This document shows positions 38,302 through 50,599 of a stretch of DNA of 64,000 nt, in pieces (the first letter of the stretch is position 1; the number at the start of each line of letters is the position of its first letter). The translations under genes were made by a program, and so were the position numbers. Source of the stretch: Gordius sp. MW1 (taxonomy: Eukaryota; Nematomorpha; Gordioida; Gordea; Gordiidae); NCBI GenBank assembly GCA_964036665.1, contig OZ038530.1, positions 9,016,501-9,080,500 on the forward strand, written 5' to 3'. The notes below the pieces were generated by a model. That model worked only from the letters and a program-made list of their open reading frames with translations. It was not told where the DNA came from and ran no database searches.

Positions 38302-39271
38302 GTAAGGCTCTTCAATTAGTTACTATCTTAATGCGTTGCAAATTTGATAAATGATTCTCGTCCTACTAAGGTTACGGTAGTTAGTTTGTTTGGTATAAAT
38401 TCTAGTAAAACATTCTTGGTTAAATTATTTAGATATACAAATCTTTGTTTAGCAATCATTATTATAATACGTAATCACATATCCACTCATAAAGATGTCA
38501 CTGATTAAATATTGTTCTTAATGACAAATCTTGAAACATAGTTTAGAAAGACTATAAAAATAAGGAATGTTTCTTCAAATTTACAAAACTTAGCATACAG
38601 CGAACTAATTAAAAAAAATTAGCAAACGTGTACAAAACTTAGCAATAAATTGATACAAAATTAGCATTTGATTATAAAATTGCGAATTTATTTGTAAATT
38701 TGCAAAAAAATGAAATATGAGGTAAAAAATTGTTTCTTATGAATTAAGACTAGCAAGTAATTTATTCTGAATTTGAATCATTAACAAAGCAAAAATGAAT
38801 TTTAAAAGTAAAAACAATAAAAATCTTTAATTTTTATTTGTTAAATTGTTTTACTTTTAAATATAAATAGAAAACTATTCAAAAACAAGGATTGTGGCTC
38901 TTATATAATTCAATTTTTAATATTGCTTAGTCGTTGAAAAAATATAGTATTATTATTATTATGCTGACACTAAACAATTAAGACTAAGTTAAAACCGTTA
39001 AAATAGCATATTTACTTGGGATTTTTTAAGAAAGGGTTAAGTTAAATAGGAAATAGCCCTCTCTAGCCTGGCGACATTGGGTAGCTAGCTAGGTATTATA
39101 CCGATTATACCATGTGGGACGATCTTCAATTATACACAAGTGGGGAGAGACCACGGTGATTGTAAATTTCTATCCAGATAGCTATTTGTTAAACTTAATA
39201 ATCAGCTGTCTCTTTGTCCTATTTTCTTTTCAAAATTCGCTTAAACTCGTACATTTTGAAGTTTATATGAT

Positions 39272-39414
39272 CATGGCCGTAGCCAGGGGGTGGCAGGGGG
39301 CGGCTGCCCTCTTCTAAATTTAAAAATAAAAATTAAATTAATTATAGCTAATATTTAAAAAAACATTTCCTCCCTAAATCATTATTGCCCCTCTCTATCC
39401 TGACTACGCCCATG
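39272..39414. mobile_element. GGGCGTAGCC-family MITE
   Basis: Ends are CATGGCCGTAGCCAGGGGG and CCTGACTACGCCCATG. Internal GGCAGGGGGCGGCTGCC and CATTATTGCCCCTC are family features. It lies about 60 bp from the 3' end of LINE copy 2. Confidence 0.7.
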
Positions 39415-39477
39415 TAAATGATTATTATGTTCTTAAATCTTTAATCTTCCCCCTTTCGTTTACCTTTGACTTACACC

Positions 39478-42400
39478 TTCTTCTTCTTCTTTATCAGTTA
39501 TTTTGTCCCACATTCGTGGGGTATGTTTTGATAAGTTTTTTCCATTTTGACCGGGTGAGTGCCATGTCTTGAATCTCTTTAGTTTTCATAACTTTATCGA
39601 CTTGCCCTTTCCACGTGACATGGGGTCGTCCTACCCGGTACCTCCATGTCCAGTACTTTTCGATTTACGTCATCCGTGTCCCTTCTTAGTCTTTGCCCAT
39701 ACCACCTTAGCCGAATTTCGTTAATCATGTCCGCCATAGGTTGAATACCCATTTTTGTCATGAAAAAGTCATTTGTCATATGGTCGAGCTTAGTATACCC
39801 CAAGCTCCACCGTATCATTATCATCTCTGTGACTTGTAATAGCTTTCCTTCCGTGGTGTATGCCCATGTTTCACTTCCATAGAGTAACACCGGTCGTACG
39901 ATGGATTTGTAAGCTTTGCTCTTCAACCATATTGGCATTTTCTTGTCGCACATTACACCGGATATACTTCGCCATTTAAGCCATACTTTTTGGATCCGGG
40001 CATTGACTTCTGTTGGGCAACCTCCCTCTTGATGTAGCATTGAGCCGAGGTATGTAAACCTGTCTACTTCGGGGTACTTTATATGGTCATTCAGCGATGG
40101 GGTGCTTGTACCGTTCATTTCCATGTATACCGTTTTTCGATCGTTGACTTTAAACCATATCTAGCTAAGCGCTTTGACCACTTTTCGGTTTCTTCGAATG
40201 CTTTCTCCCTTGTTTCCTCGCACAGTACTATATCATCGGCATATAGCATACACTATGGCGATGGCTTTTGAATGTCCCTTGTTATCGTGTCTATAATTAT
40301 ATTAAATGAAAAGGAACTTAAAACAGATCCTTGATGTTATCCAATTTAAATCCCGAAAAGATTCAGAGTCTCCAACTGTCGTCCTAACGCAAGAGTTTGA
40401 GGCTTCATAAATATTTTTCATAAGGCGTACATATGCGTCAGGGATATTTTGTTTTCTCAGGCACCACCATATTTAATCGCAAGGGACCGTGTCATAAGCT
40501 TTCTCCAAGTCGATAAAGACCATATGTAGATCTTTGCTATTTTTACCATACTTATCCATCATTTGTCTTAGTGCGAAGATTGGGTCGATTGTGGATTTGC
40601 CGGCCACAAATCCGATTAGCCAATATTTCCACCTCGTTTTTCAGCCTCCGTTTTTAAGATCCTTTCCATAAGCTTCAAGGAGTGGCAAGATAGCTTAATA
40701 CCTCTGTAATTGCCACAGTCTTGAGGGTCTCCTTTGCCTTTAAATAAGGGTATAATCGTGCTTGCTCTCCATTGATTAGGAATTCGCTCTTCTATTAATA
40801 GCTTATTAGGGAGGTTCGTCATGGTGGTGAGGTGACTCCTTCTTCACGACATCCGAGCAATGTTCCATAGGTATTCCATCTGGGCCATTTGCTTTTCCTT
40901 TTTGCATCTTGTTCATCTGTCTCCTAACTTCATTTCCTGAAAGAGTTCGATCATACTTATATTTGGCTCAATTTTGGGAAGGGAATCCTTGTCATTTGCA
41001 ATATTCATACGTTTCTTAAAATATCCTTTCCACCTTTCCATCACTTCTTCGGCTTAATAAGGTTTGACCCTTCTCGTTTTTGACTATTTTAAGAACTCCG
41101 ACATTGCGAATTTTCTTCTCCCTTATCTTGGCCAATTTGTACATAAGCCTATCGCCCCCTTTATGATCCAGTTTGTATGCCATCTCGGTGTAGGCGGCAT
41201 TCTTCGCTTTTGCAACACCCTTTTTGCGGCCCTCTTTGCGTCCCTATATTCTTGATAATCCTCCGACTTTTTTAATTTATGCCACCGTCTATATATTTTT
41301 CTTTCTTTCGATGAAATCCCTAACCAATTGATCCCACCACCATAGTTCACTATTCATAGCTTTGCCTCTTTTGGTCTGTCCTAGAACACGAATCGCTGTT
41401 CCCTAAATGTCCTTAGATAGCGCCTCCCAATCGTCGTCTATGTCCCTTTGCAACTTCCTTGCACCCAAGAGTGATAAGGTTTTTTGATGGTATTCTTCGT
41501 TCGTCGACGTGTCCTTTAGCCTTTCGTATCGAATTCGAGGCTCATACACCTTTCTTCTATCGGAGACTCTTCTGTCAAGATCCATAACAAGGTGACAAAA
41601 ATGCCTGGCGATTTCTTCTCCCGGTATTACTTTGCAATCCTTGATACTCCATAAGTCCTTTCGTCGTATAAGCAAATAGTCAATTTGACTGAAATGCTTC
41701 CCAATTCTATAAATCACAATATGATCTTCGCGTTTTTGAAAATAGGTGTTAACGATCACCATGTCATATGCCTGGGATACTTGGAGAAGTTTTTCCCCTT
41801 CTTTGTTCTTCAGACCATGCCCATAGTCTCCAAGATTGCGTTCATACCCGAGGCGATTTCCCTACGTGAGCGTTGAAATCTGCCCCAATAATTCGCCTTT
41901 CTTCCTGCCATATTCTTTGTATTTCCTTTTCCAATGAATCGAAGAACATGTCTTTCTCTGATTCCGAACACCCGCTTTGTGGAGTGTACGCGCACATAAC
42001 GGTTAAAAGGCGCCCTTGATCTGCATCTTCACCCACATTAGCCTATCGGAACAACGCTTGACTTCCACCACCTTGTCCTTGAACGATTCGCATAGAATGA
42101 GACCCCGTTTCTACCATTTGGTGACCCACTGCAGAAAAGCTTGTATCCTTCTCTTAATTCCCGAGCTTTCGTTCCGTTCCACCTCGTCTCTTGTAGGCAG
42201 GCAATGTGTATCTTTCTTCTTTTTAGCATTTGTGCGACCTCGATGCTCTTCCCCGTCAATGTTCCCACATTCCAGCACGTTATTCGCATTCTTTTAACAA
42301 CTTATTTCCTTAACCGCCTTGTTGTGAGTTGGGCAGTAACCCTAGTGTATTTTTTACATTGCACTAGCGGGGTATGCAGTGCGCGTCGTTTGTGGAGGAC

Positions 42401-42535
42401 GCCCTAGCCTTTTCTTTTAAAATCTTGTTAGAAACTATCATAATTTTAAAGTTGGTTTTTATAGCCGGTTTCCGACCCGACGCCAACCCTCCACTTTTTG
42501 CACACGGACTTGGGACAGTGTAGGTAGTGTTCTTC
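39478..42535 (-). mobile_element. RTE-like LINE, broken copy 2
   Basis: Minus strand. The endonuclease part is near 42290-41400 (ITCWNVGTLTGKSIEVAQML; HIACLQETRWNGTKARE). The reverse transcriptase part is near 41350-40000 (IPLFKGKGDPQDCGNYRGIK, CHSLKLMERIL, YADD at 40232-40243). The C-terminal part at 40124-39594 is the longest open stretch, 176 codons, with FTYLGSMLHQEGG and SVRPVLLYGSE-like text. The 3' end is AACTGATAAAGAAGAAG with a short GAA repeat, a tail typical of RTE elements. Frames are broken by several shifts and stops. It aligns with 25035-28540 throughout but lacks the MITE found there. Plus-strand open frames here are antisense by-products. Confidence 0.88.
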
Positions 42536-44386
42536 GACTTACACCTTGAGCAAGCATTAGAGACTTGCAATCAAAATTTAAATGCCAGGAAATAAGTGAT
42601 AAGCCTGATCCCCTATTTTACAAAAGCAGCCAAACGCCCGTATATAAATTTTTTAATTTTTCTTCTTTTCATATTCTATTGTAGGTTTAATATTGCATTA
42701 ATCTATACATATATGTTAAAATCTTAATAATAATTCATGTAAAAATATGCTAATCTAACTATTGAACCGACTTTCTCTAATGTTGATTGATTTTTGAAAG
42801 GGAATGATTCGAGTGGATCCCGTCTAATAGTCTCTTATCAACACTTATTAATTTGAGGTGAGCATTGAGATACCCTGTCCCCTTTGCGTTTGCAACATGA
42901 CCATCCGAAAAGACCTAGTTTAAGATCGGTTAAACCAATTATCCACCTCGCCGCTTATCCACTTGACCTCCTAGATCAAGAAAATACAGTCTAATTTTCA
43001 TTGTTAATATAATAAACTTTAAATAATTATAAATTTCTTCAACGTCATAAAAACACATCTTTTTTTAATTTACACAACAGAATATGTATCCAAAATATCT
43101 AGTTGATTTTGTAACGCGTTTTTAGAGACTCCTACAAATATCTAGGTTCGATCACAGCCAGCTAAGTTATAAGGGCCCGTCCAGGTGACCAACCCGTTGT
43201 GTTTCATAGGTCAGAAACCGGTCCTAGCCCGGTCCGCGGGGCGGACGTCCATGTAGGTCTCTAAGCGATATTACCTGCATTATAAACCTTTATATATTGT
43301 GGAAACATAATGTTAAATAACAAAGAATATAATTAATTGAAAAAACTATATAAATATCTGTTTGGTGTGTTTGTATAAATCAATTGTAAAAGAATAAATA
43401 TATGTTAAATAGTTTGTTGGAAAAGCCGTCAGTCAAACTATATAAAAAACTAATACCACGATTAGAATTTACTTTTTTGATCTTAAAAGCAAATTTAACG
43501 TACGTACACCCTAAATAGAATAGAAGAGTCGTAACCGAGACAACTAACCTTAAAGTTTGAGACTTTGATTTAGTATCGCGCTCCCCTGATTACAACCTTA
43601 AGTTCTCTTTTGAGATTTACACGAATAGGAAGCCTATTTAGGGATGGTATAATGGTCGAAGGGAAAACAGCAAATGGCGATTTTGCACAATTTGCTCCTT
43701 AATCTTTATGTATAAAGAATTTATGTAAAAAATCCAAAGTGTTACATTTATATCAAATATTAGAATTGATCCTCCCCCACATAATTTTGAAATAATCACC
43801 GAATTAAAATTTCTGAATAGAATGTCTTTCAACTCGAAGGAATGATTTTCATATATCATATAGAGGAAGAAATAAAGTATATGCTTAATATAATGAAACC
43901 AAAATTTAAATAACTCATATCTTAAATTAAAAGATCCTTATCTGCCTACAAATTCTATATAAGCAATAGGAAATATGAGAAATGTAATAAAAAATGATGA
44001 CGATGCTTTCTCAAATATGATTAAGTTAATTAATGGTTAAAAAAAGGGTTGTCCATTTTTAGATTGAGATGCGAGTGAAGTATATGTTTCATTTTGTACA
44101 AAATTTTAAATTGACCTAAATCTAGGTCTTAACCTTTATTTCAAATTTGTTTTTTAAAATTCTTCATTTTTATAGGCCATAAGGTCCATATTGGGGGGGG
44201 GGGGGGGGGCAAAAGTGTTAACCTATAATTCTCCACATTTATAAAAAAGATGGATTATTTTTTAGGGGGGGGGGGGTGCTTCTATTAGCCTATTTCTGGT
44301 TATACACATATCACTACCTAAGAATTGTAGTGCTCCATGTAGACAAAACTCTTAGATAATATGGTTTAAAGTTTGAAATGCTATAA
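42536..44386. other. AT-rich stretch with small repeat pieces
   Basis: No gene was recognised. Long G runs (about 17 G from 44193 and 11 G from 44263) with AGGGGGGGGGCAAAA-like context look like degraded GGGCGTAGCC-family MITE interiors. A small inverted-repeat element at 43123-43263 is listed separately. Confidence 0.35.
43123..43263. mobile_element. 141-bp GC-rich inverted-repeat element, TAGAG ends
   Basis: The left end is TAGAGACTCCTACA; the inverted right end is TAGAGACCTACATGG. The interior has GGGCCCGTCC, GGTCCGCGGGGCGGACG and CCTAGCCCGG, far richer in GC than the surroundings. The flanks CGCGTTTT and AGCGATAT agree at 5 of 8 positions, weak support for a hAT duplication. The ends resemble those at 35871, 60257 and 61087. 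Confidence 0.45.
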
Positions 44387-44394
44387 ATCTAAAC

Positions 44395-45971
44395 TAGTGT
44401 TTCGATCTCGTCTCGTCTCGGTCTCGAAAACAAAATCTCGTCTCGTCTCGGGAGCGATTATGAAAATCTCGATCTCGTCTCGTCTCGGTCTAGAAAAATC
44501 TCGGTCTCGTCACGTCTCGACTTTTTTTAAAAAAATATATACGGAATAAAAATTTATCTTGTTTTATTAAAAATGCTAAATAATTGTAAAAAATTCAAAT
44601 GGCAAATTTTTATATTATTTGAAAAACTTTAATACACAAACTTTTTATAGATTTAGCGGGACACGACTTCTCACTTGACAATATAAAGATATGAATTAAT
44701 TTATAAAGATAACACTTTCTATAAAAGGTGCAGACTAAAAAAACTATAGATAAATTTGAAATATAGAAAATTAAATTTTACTGTTCTAGCAAATTATAAC
44801 ATTTGTATCAAATTCACTGTGTCTGTCAACTATAAATAGAAAATATGAGTTCGCTTATAGTTGACTTAGTTGCATAATTGAGCAAATTGAGACCCTTTAT
44901 TAACCCTTGCTAAAGGTTTAAAGTAGACCTTAACATATTTAAGGCAAACGTTTAAGTCCATTGATATTACCATCATCAATTATAGCCCATAGTGTTTATT
45001 GCATGTTTACTATAGCGCTATAAACCACAAAGTGCGAGTGACTTTTAACGATATTATTATTATATACAGAATTGATTACTAGTTGCACAAATTCAAACGT
45101 TGTAAAAACAACAATAAAAGCAGCAATATTATAGGATTAAGAACATAAAGTTTTAAACTTTAAATTAATGTGCACGTATTTCAATATATGATAAAAATCA
45201 TTATAATCAAATTTATATTCCAAATAATTACCTTACAATTCCATCTAACTTTGCCATTAAATAGTTATTTATTGAATACAGTATAGGTTCGTGTATTTAT
45301 TTTATATAGCACAATTATAGATATTATAGTAAATTTGAATGGACTTAGTTGAAGCATAAAAACTTCTAAGAGACTTATGATTTAAGATTTAATCTATTAC
45401 GGTTTCATTAAATACTCTATTGTACTTTTGAAATCGTTAGGCGGGTGCTCAAAAATCTCGAGCCAACTTAGCTCAACTTGTATAATTATTCACACTGATT
45501 GACCACCAATTTATAATTAACGCATCATGCAGGATGAGTAACTGCGAAATACAAATATGCTTTAGTAATATTTACTATTCCATCAGAACTCATTCTAAGC
45601 CTAAAATTTTGTAATATTTAATAATGCGTGGATACTTATATGTGAGAAATATATTATAAAATTATTCACATACCCTTAGGGTTTACCATATTAAAATAAA
45701 TGATTGACAAATTTTAAATCTTTTGCAAAAATGTATAATATTTACTACACTGAGGAATTTTTTTAATAATGTAAATTAAAATACACAATAATTTACTAAA
45801 ATCTAACGATCAATAAAAAGTCGAGATTCCGCCGAAAAAATCTCGTATCGTCTCGTCTCGACATCAAATTTTCGTATCGATCTCGACTCCATTTTTCAAA
45901 TTCTCATCTCGTCTCGTAACGGTTTTTTGAGACGAGACGAGACCGAGATTTTTCTCAGTTTTGCATCACTA
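44395..45971. mobile_element. 1577-bp non-autonomous hAT-like element with CTCGT arrays
   Basis: The ends TAGTGTTTCGATC and, inverted from the right, TAGTGATGCAAAACTGAG are flanked by an exact 8-bp repeat ATCTAAAC (44387-44394 and 45972-45979). Subterminal arrays of CTCGTCTCG lie at 44407-44520 (left) and 45820-45955 (right), mainly facing the same way but with an inverted GAGACGAGACGAGACCGAG at 45935. The 1.3-kb centre is AT-rich with no transposase recognised. Confidence 0.88.
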
Positions 45972-45979
45972 ATCTAAAC

Positions 45980-46601
45980 ATATTATTCATATGACTTGAA
46001 ATTACGATTATTTATGTAACCTAAGTAATATTTTAGCAAATAAATGGGGTTTTCTTTTTATTTCTTAATAAAAATGGATTTTTTAAATTTCAGATATAAC
46101 AAAGTTCTAAGTTTTTTTGCTATTTTATTAAGCTACTTTGCTCTATCTGCATTTTTAACCTCAATTTTTAAGGTTTTTTTTGAACATTAGATTCATTCAT
46201 GACTTATAACTAAAATTAAAATAAATATGAGATTATTCTAAAGTTATTTATTAGAAAGACTATGTTATTTTAATAACGTAAATTTATTTAAAATTATAAA
46301 AATAATTTTTTGGTAAATTTGGGTTGTGCACCCTATTGAATTAAACTATGCTATTCTAAAAAATATCTACGAGGGAATAAATGTTTATAGTTATATTATT
46401 AAAACAATTATAATGATTTATATTCATGCATCTAAAAATATTTACTGGGGCCAAATTGATTTCAATCATACTACTTACAACAAATACTATTTTTAAAATT
46501 TATTAATTTTAAAGCAAATATTACATAAAAAATAATATTAAACAGAATCACAGTAAATTAAAATTATTTTTTTATAGAATGATATTTATTGACAATTTTA
46601 C
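45980..46601. other. AT-rich stretch, no gene recognised
   Basis: No exon, RNA gene or repeat structure could be supported. Confidence 0.3.
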
Positions 46602-46750
46602 ATGGACGTAGCCAGGGGGGGGCAGGAAAGGCCGGCTTCCCCCCCCCCTCTAAATCCAAAAAGTTGCTAAATTTTTTTATAAGTAAGGCTAAAATTTCAA
46701 AAACTGATAATTTTGTCCCTCCCTATTTTATTATTGCCTCCCTCTGAAGA
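46602..46750. mobile_element. GGGCGTAGCC-family MITE, right end decayed
   Basis: The left end CATGGACGTAGCCAGGGGGG and the GGCCGGCTTCCCCCC block identify it. The right part keeps CCTCCCTATTTTATTATTGCC, but the inverted terminus is not clear. The stretch 46751-47237 that follows shows nothing recognisable. Confidence 0.55.
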
Positions 46751-47237
46751 ATCATACTAAAGATTCGCTTCTAAAAACACATTTTTTTTATTTCCTATCT
46801 CTGATAAAATCTATCTTTTTTGGCTATAACAATAACTTTTTCCATGACCCAATACAAAGCCTAAAATTAGTAGTACTCATCATTGTACATATTTACAAAT
46901 TGATTTGACTGCACCGTGATTAACAATTTTTGGATTTTTCACCCTAAAATATTTGTAAAAGTTAGGGCTACATTTTTTATCAATTTTTAACCCGAAATAG
47001 TTCTTATTTTATGAACGTTTGACATATCACAGTTATAGTAATTATAAAAAAGTTTAAAAAGAATTGAATTTAGCAATACGTTTTAAATAAAAACCTTAAT
47101 GGCGAAGCCAAAAGTTTTTTCACAATTTTTTAAAACGCCTATGATAAAATATATAAATATCTACTGAATAGCACTTTTACTTTATAATTTAAAAAAATTG
47201 CAGAGAGCACTCTAATTCTTAGATAGCATTATATAAC

Positions 47238-47637
47238 GCTTCTGTTCAAAATAACGACAGTATCATAATACTGACAACCATTATATGTATATAATAAAAT
47301 ATATAGAATTATATATAAGCAATTTCTACATACTTATTATAATATATTAAACACTAAATTATATAATTAACAAAGAAAAGTTATTAGAAAATTACTTAAT
47401 CTTATTAAGTGTTATATACTTGTGCATTCCATGAGGAGTATAGCTTGAAATATATTCAATACTAAATTATATAATTAAGTATTACAAGTTAGTCTGGTAA
47501 AGGGTGCTATATAATTAAGTGTATATAATAAACTATATGTAATAATATAAAAGCAATTTATACATACTTAATATATTAAATACTAATTTTTTATGGTTGT
47601 CGTTATTATGATACTGTCGTTATTTTGAACATGATTC
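47238..47637. mobile_element. 400-bp long-inverted-repeat element just upstream of CUTC
   Basis: TGTTCAAAATAACGACAGTA followed by TCATAAT occurs at the left and, inverted, at the right, giving a terminal repeat of about 40 bp. The 9-bp TTATATAAC flanks both ends directly (47229-47237 and 47638-47646), a size expected of Mutator-like elements. Because the flank is AT-rich, chance cannot be excluded. The interior contains several ATATAATTAAGT-type repeats and no gene. Its right flank ends 57 bp before the CUTC start. Confidence 0.65.
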
Positions 47638-47702
47638 TTATATAACCTATCAAATTTTAATAAACTTAGCCTTGAAACACAGATGTCTACATACATACAT
47701 TT

Positions 47703-48479
47703 ATGGAAGTTTGTGTAGATAATGTAGAATCGGCTCTTTTGGCAGAAAAATATGGAGCAGCCAGAATAGAATTATGCTCCGCTTTGGACATTGATGGATT
47801 AACACCGAATTATGGAATGTTTCAAGTGTTGCAGCATGCTTTGAAAATACCTATACATGTTATGATTAGACCTCGCAAGGGAAATTTTTTTTACAGTGAA
47901 ATTGAATATGAGTCAATGAAAATTGACATCTTAAACTTTAAAAAACATAATGCTGATGGGTTTGTTTTTGGTAATAAAGTGATAGGATTAACTAAAATTT
48001 GTAGGAATTTTAACCCAAGACAAGCAAATTGATATGGTGAGGAATAAAGAGCTTTTAGCAATGTGTCATCCTCTTCCAGCTACCTTTCACAGAGCCTTCG
48101 ATTTAGTACCCGATTCACTAATGGCTTTAACACAAATTTACGAATTGGGCTTTAAATATTTATTGACTAGTGGAGGCCAGGAAAATGTTACTCTTGGTAT
48201 GGATATGATAACCAAATTAAATCAAATGTCACTTAATATGGCAAATGGAGAAAAAAAATTAACAATAATGCCTGGTGGGGGGATTAATAAAAACAATCTT
48301 GAAACAATTCTTAAAGTTGCCAAATGTAGAGCATTTCATTCATCATGCAAAAACAAAGAATCTAAGGGTATGCATCAATTATTTTATCACCTAATTTATA
48401 TCTAGGATACTTGCTTGAACCAGAAATTGTAAAGGATTTCAAAAATATTGCAGAAAAGTGTGGAATATTTAAATTATAA
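47703..48479 (+). CDS. CUTC: Copper homeostasis protein CutC homologue
   Basis: Exons 47703-47970, 48005-48367 and 48406-48479 join in phase to 234 residues (human CUTC 273, with a longer N-terminus). Introns are 34 nt (47971-48004) and 38 nt (48368-48405), both GT...AG. Without the first splice the frame stops at once; with it the sequence reads FVFGILTQDKQID, matching the family. Other family blocks: MEVCVDNVESALLAEKYGAA, RIELCSALDIDGLTP, HVMIRPRKGNF, LPATFHRAFD and IMPGGGINKNN. CutC is a TIM-barrel protein linked to copper handling in the cytosol; the exact activity is debated. The start chosen is the ATG right before the conserved block. AATAAA at 48510-48515 is a likely polyadenylation signal. 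The long-inverted-repeat element at 47238-47637 lies immediately upstream. Confidence 0.93.
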
Positions 48480-48515
48480 TTTGAGTATTTGGATATTTTT
48501 TTGCATTTGAATAAA

Positions 48516-49476
48516 TATTCTGCTCATAAAGTGGGGATGTTTTTTGTTATAAATTTAACTGACTGGTCAATACTTGTAATTAAAGTTGTTTAAGGTATTA
48601 TATGAAGTTAACCAAAGTACGCATTTATTTAAAATTTACATATGTGTATTAGGTTTAAATTAACAGTTATAATATATCCAAATTATTTTGTACTATATTA
48701 CGAAAAGGAAGGGTAAAAATAATAAACCCATTGTCTACAAAATAATAGTAACAATTATAATTGATTTGTTCTTAGCATGCAGCAATTAAGGAATTAGTAT
48801 AAATTTGGCCATAACTTATGGCCCATAAGGTCCGAATCTTATTATAAGGTCCTATCTTACTAAGTCAATTTATTTACCAGAAAATCAGAGTTGCAAATAC
48901 ATTTTTTTAGCCCCACCCTTCACAGGACACCCAAAGCCTTGCCTTATGTGAACCCAGGCCAACTAATTAAAAAATATGTTTTAAATTTATATAAATTAGA
49001 TATATCATGTAGTTTAAATATTATTGCTTTTAAACTACAGCCTCTCGTGTCTAATCATTTTTTGACAAAATTTTATTTGTTTTCTTTGACTATTAATGTT
49101 AGAGATAATCACGGGCAGGTATTAAAACGTCTTTGACTGGCCTAAAATCTTTAAAAGGCTCTGGAAATTAAATTTACACCATCCAAAATCAGGCTTAAAT
49201 TAATAATATTTTACGATTCTATTATTTTTAAATTATATTTACAAAATATAAATATAACCCTTTAAACCTAAACAGATATCATTGCTCCGTGTAGATAATA
49301 TTTAAAAAGAGATGGTGTGCAAATTACAGCGCTCAAAGTAAACAAAGAAGTTTTCTTTAATATTTCTTAAGGATCAAGGTAAGAAATCCAACCATTCTGT
49401 TCACCGAATTAATAATGTTAATGGCATTTATTAAAGCTGAAATATTTTTTAATGGGCATGGTCGAATAATGGTAGG
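48516..49476. other. AT-rich intergenic stretch, no gene recognised
   Basis: An 81-codon plus-strand frame at 48891-49136 has no recognisable family and no exon context. Nothing else was seen. Confidence 0.3.
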
Positions 49477-49484
49477 GGGCCTGG

Positions 49485-50315
49485 CAGGGGTTTGTCCCGA
49501 ACCCCTGAACCCGAACCGGGTAAAACCCGAAGTTTTACAAAACCCGAACCCAAACCCATTTTTAAAAATATCTTAAAACCCGAACCCGATAAATACAAAA
49601 AGGGGTCGGGTTCGGGTTTTTAATTCAAAAATTTATTGTGAATGGAATTGAATATTTCAGTTTTCTCTATCATGAGAATGTAACGAAACGAAGAAAACCA
49701 TATGATTTTAATTTCAATATTTTTATGTTTTCGGCATTTTTCATTCATTAATCGATACTAATTATCTCAAGAATTATTTGTAAGTATTATATGTATAATT
49801 AATATATATTAGACTATAATTTATAAAATAATTGTAAAATACTTTAAATATATGCACTTTAGAAGATGTTTTAATTGTAAGATTAAATAATATATCAAAA
49901 TTATATACATAATTTATGTGTCAACTGTATTTATATTTCATGATGTGAAGTATTCGTTGAATAAAAATATTTTTGTGTAATTTATAATATGGTATGGCTT
50001 TTATTAATTATATTTTTATTACTTTTAAATCCAAAAATAAATTAGAACTTTAAAAATTCAATAAATACATATGCACAATGAGATGAATAATTGGCATGTG
50101 ATTTTTATTAGGTGCTATTTAAAAATTAAGTTAACTATTAAATAATTTTTTGAAGGTAAAAATGTACTATTAGTATAATAAAATTTATTGAACCCGAACC
50201 TGCACCCGAACCGGGTTTCAAAATTTATGCCAAACCCGAACACGAACCCGATTTCAAAATTTATGCCAAACCCGAACACGAACCCGATTTTATTTTGGGC
50301 GGGTTCAAACCCCTG
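49485..50315. mobile_element. 831-bp non-autonomous hAT-like element with AACCCG arrays
   Basis: The ends CAGGGGTTTG and CAAACCCCTG form a perfect 10-base inverted repeat. The exact 8-bp duplication GGGCCTGG lies on both sides (49477-49484 and 50316-50323). Subterminal arrays of AACCCGAACCC-type motifs lie at 49495-49620 and 50185-50300; the centre is AT-rich without a gene. Confidence 0.9.
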
Positions 50316-50427
50316 GGGCCTGGCATAAAGTGCATGAAAGGAATAGGGATGAACTCGGGCAAACTTGTAAGTTGAAACGAGTACGGACGGGCCAAAAGTG
50401 CATAAAAAAATAAAATGAATACGGTCT

Positions 50428-50599
50428 AGGCGTCTGGTAGCCAGCATTGGAATTAGAGGGGGCAAAAATAACTTAGGGAGGGGCAAAATGAACATTTTTT
50501 GAAATTTTAGTCATAGTTTTAATAAATTTCAAAATAATTTTGGACTTAGAGAGGGGCAGCCACCTCTCCCTCCCCCCCCCCCTCTTGGTTACGCCCATG
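50428..50599. mobile_element. GGGCGTAGCC-family MITE
   Basis: The left end is GTAGCCAGCATTGGAATTAG; the right end is CCTCTTGGTTACGCCCATG. Internal GGGAGGGGCAAAATGA and GGGGCAGCCACCTC match the copies at 33068 and 58157. Confidence 0.7.

Noticed and set aside
42016-42297. Plus-strand open frame of 93 codons
   Set aside because: It is antisense to the endonuclease region of LINE copy 2; 42141-42407 is the same case.
47703-48032. CutC as a pseudogene broken at 48032
   Set aside because: A 34-nt GT...AG intron exactly restores the conserved frame, and a second 38-nt intron restores the C-terminus.
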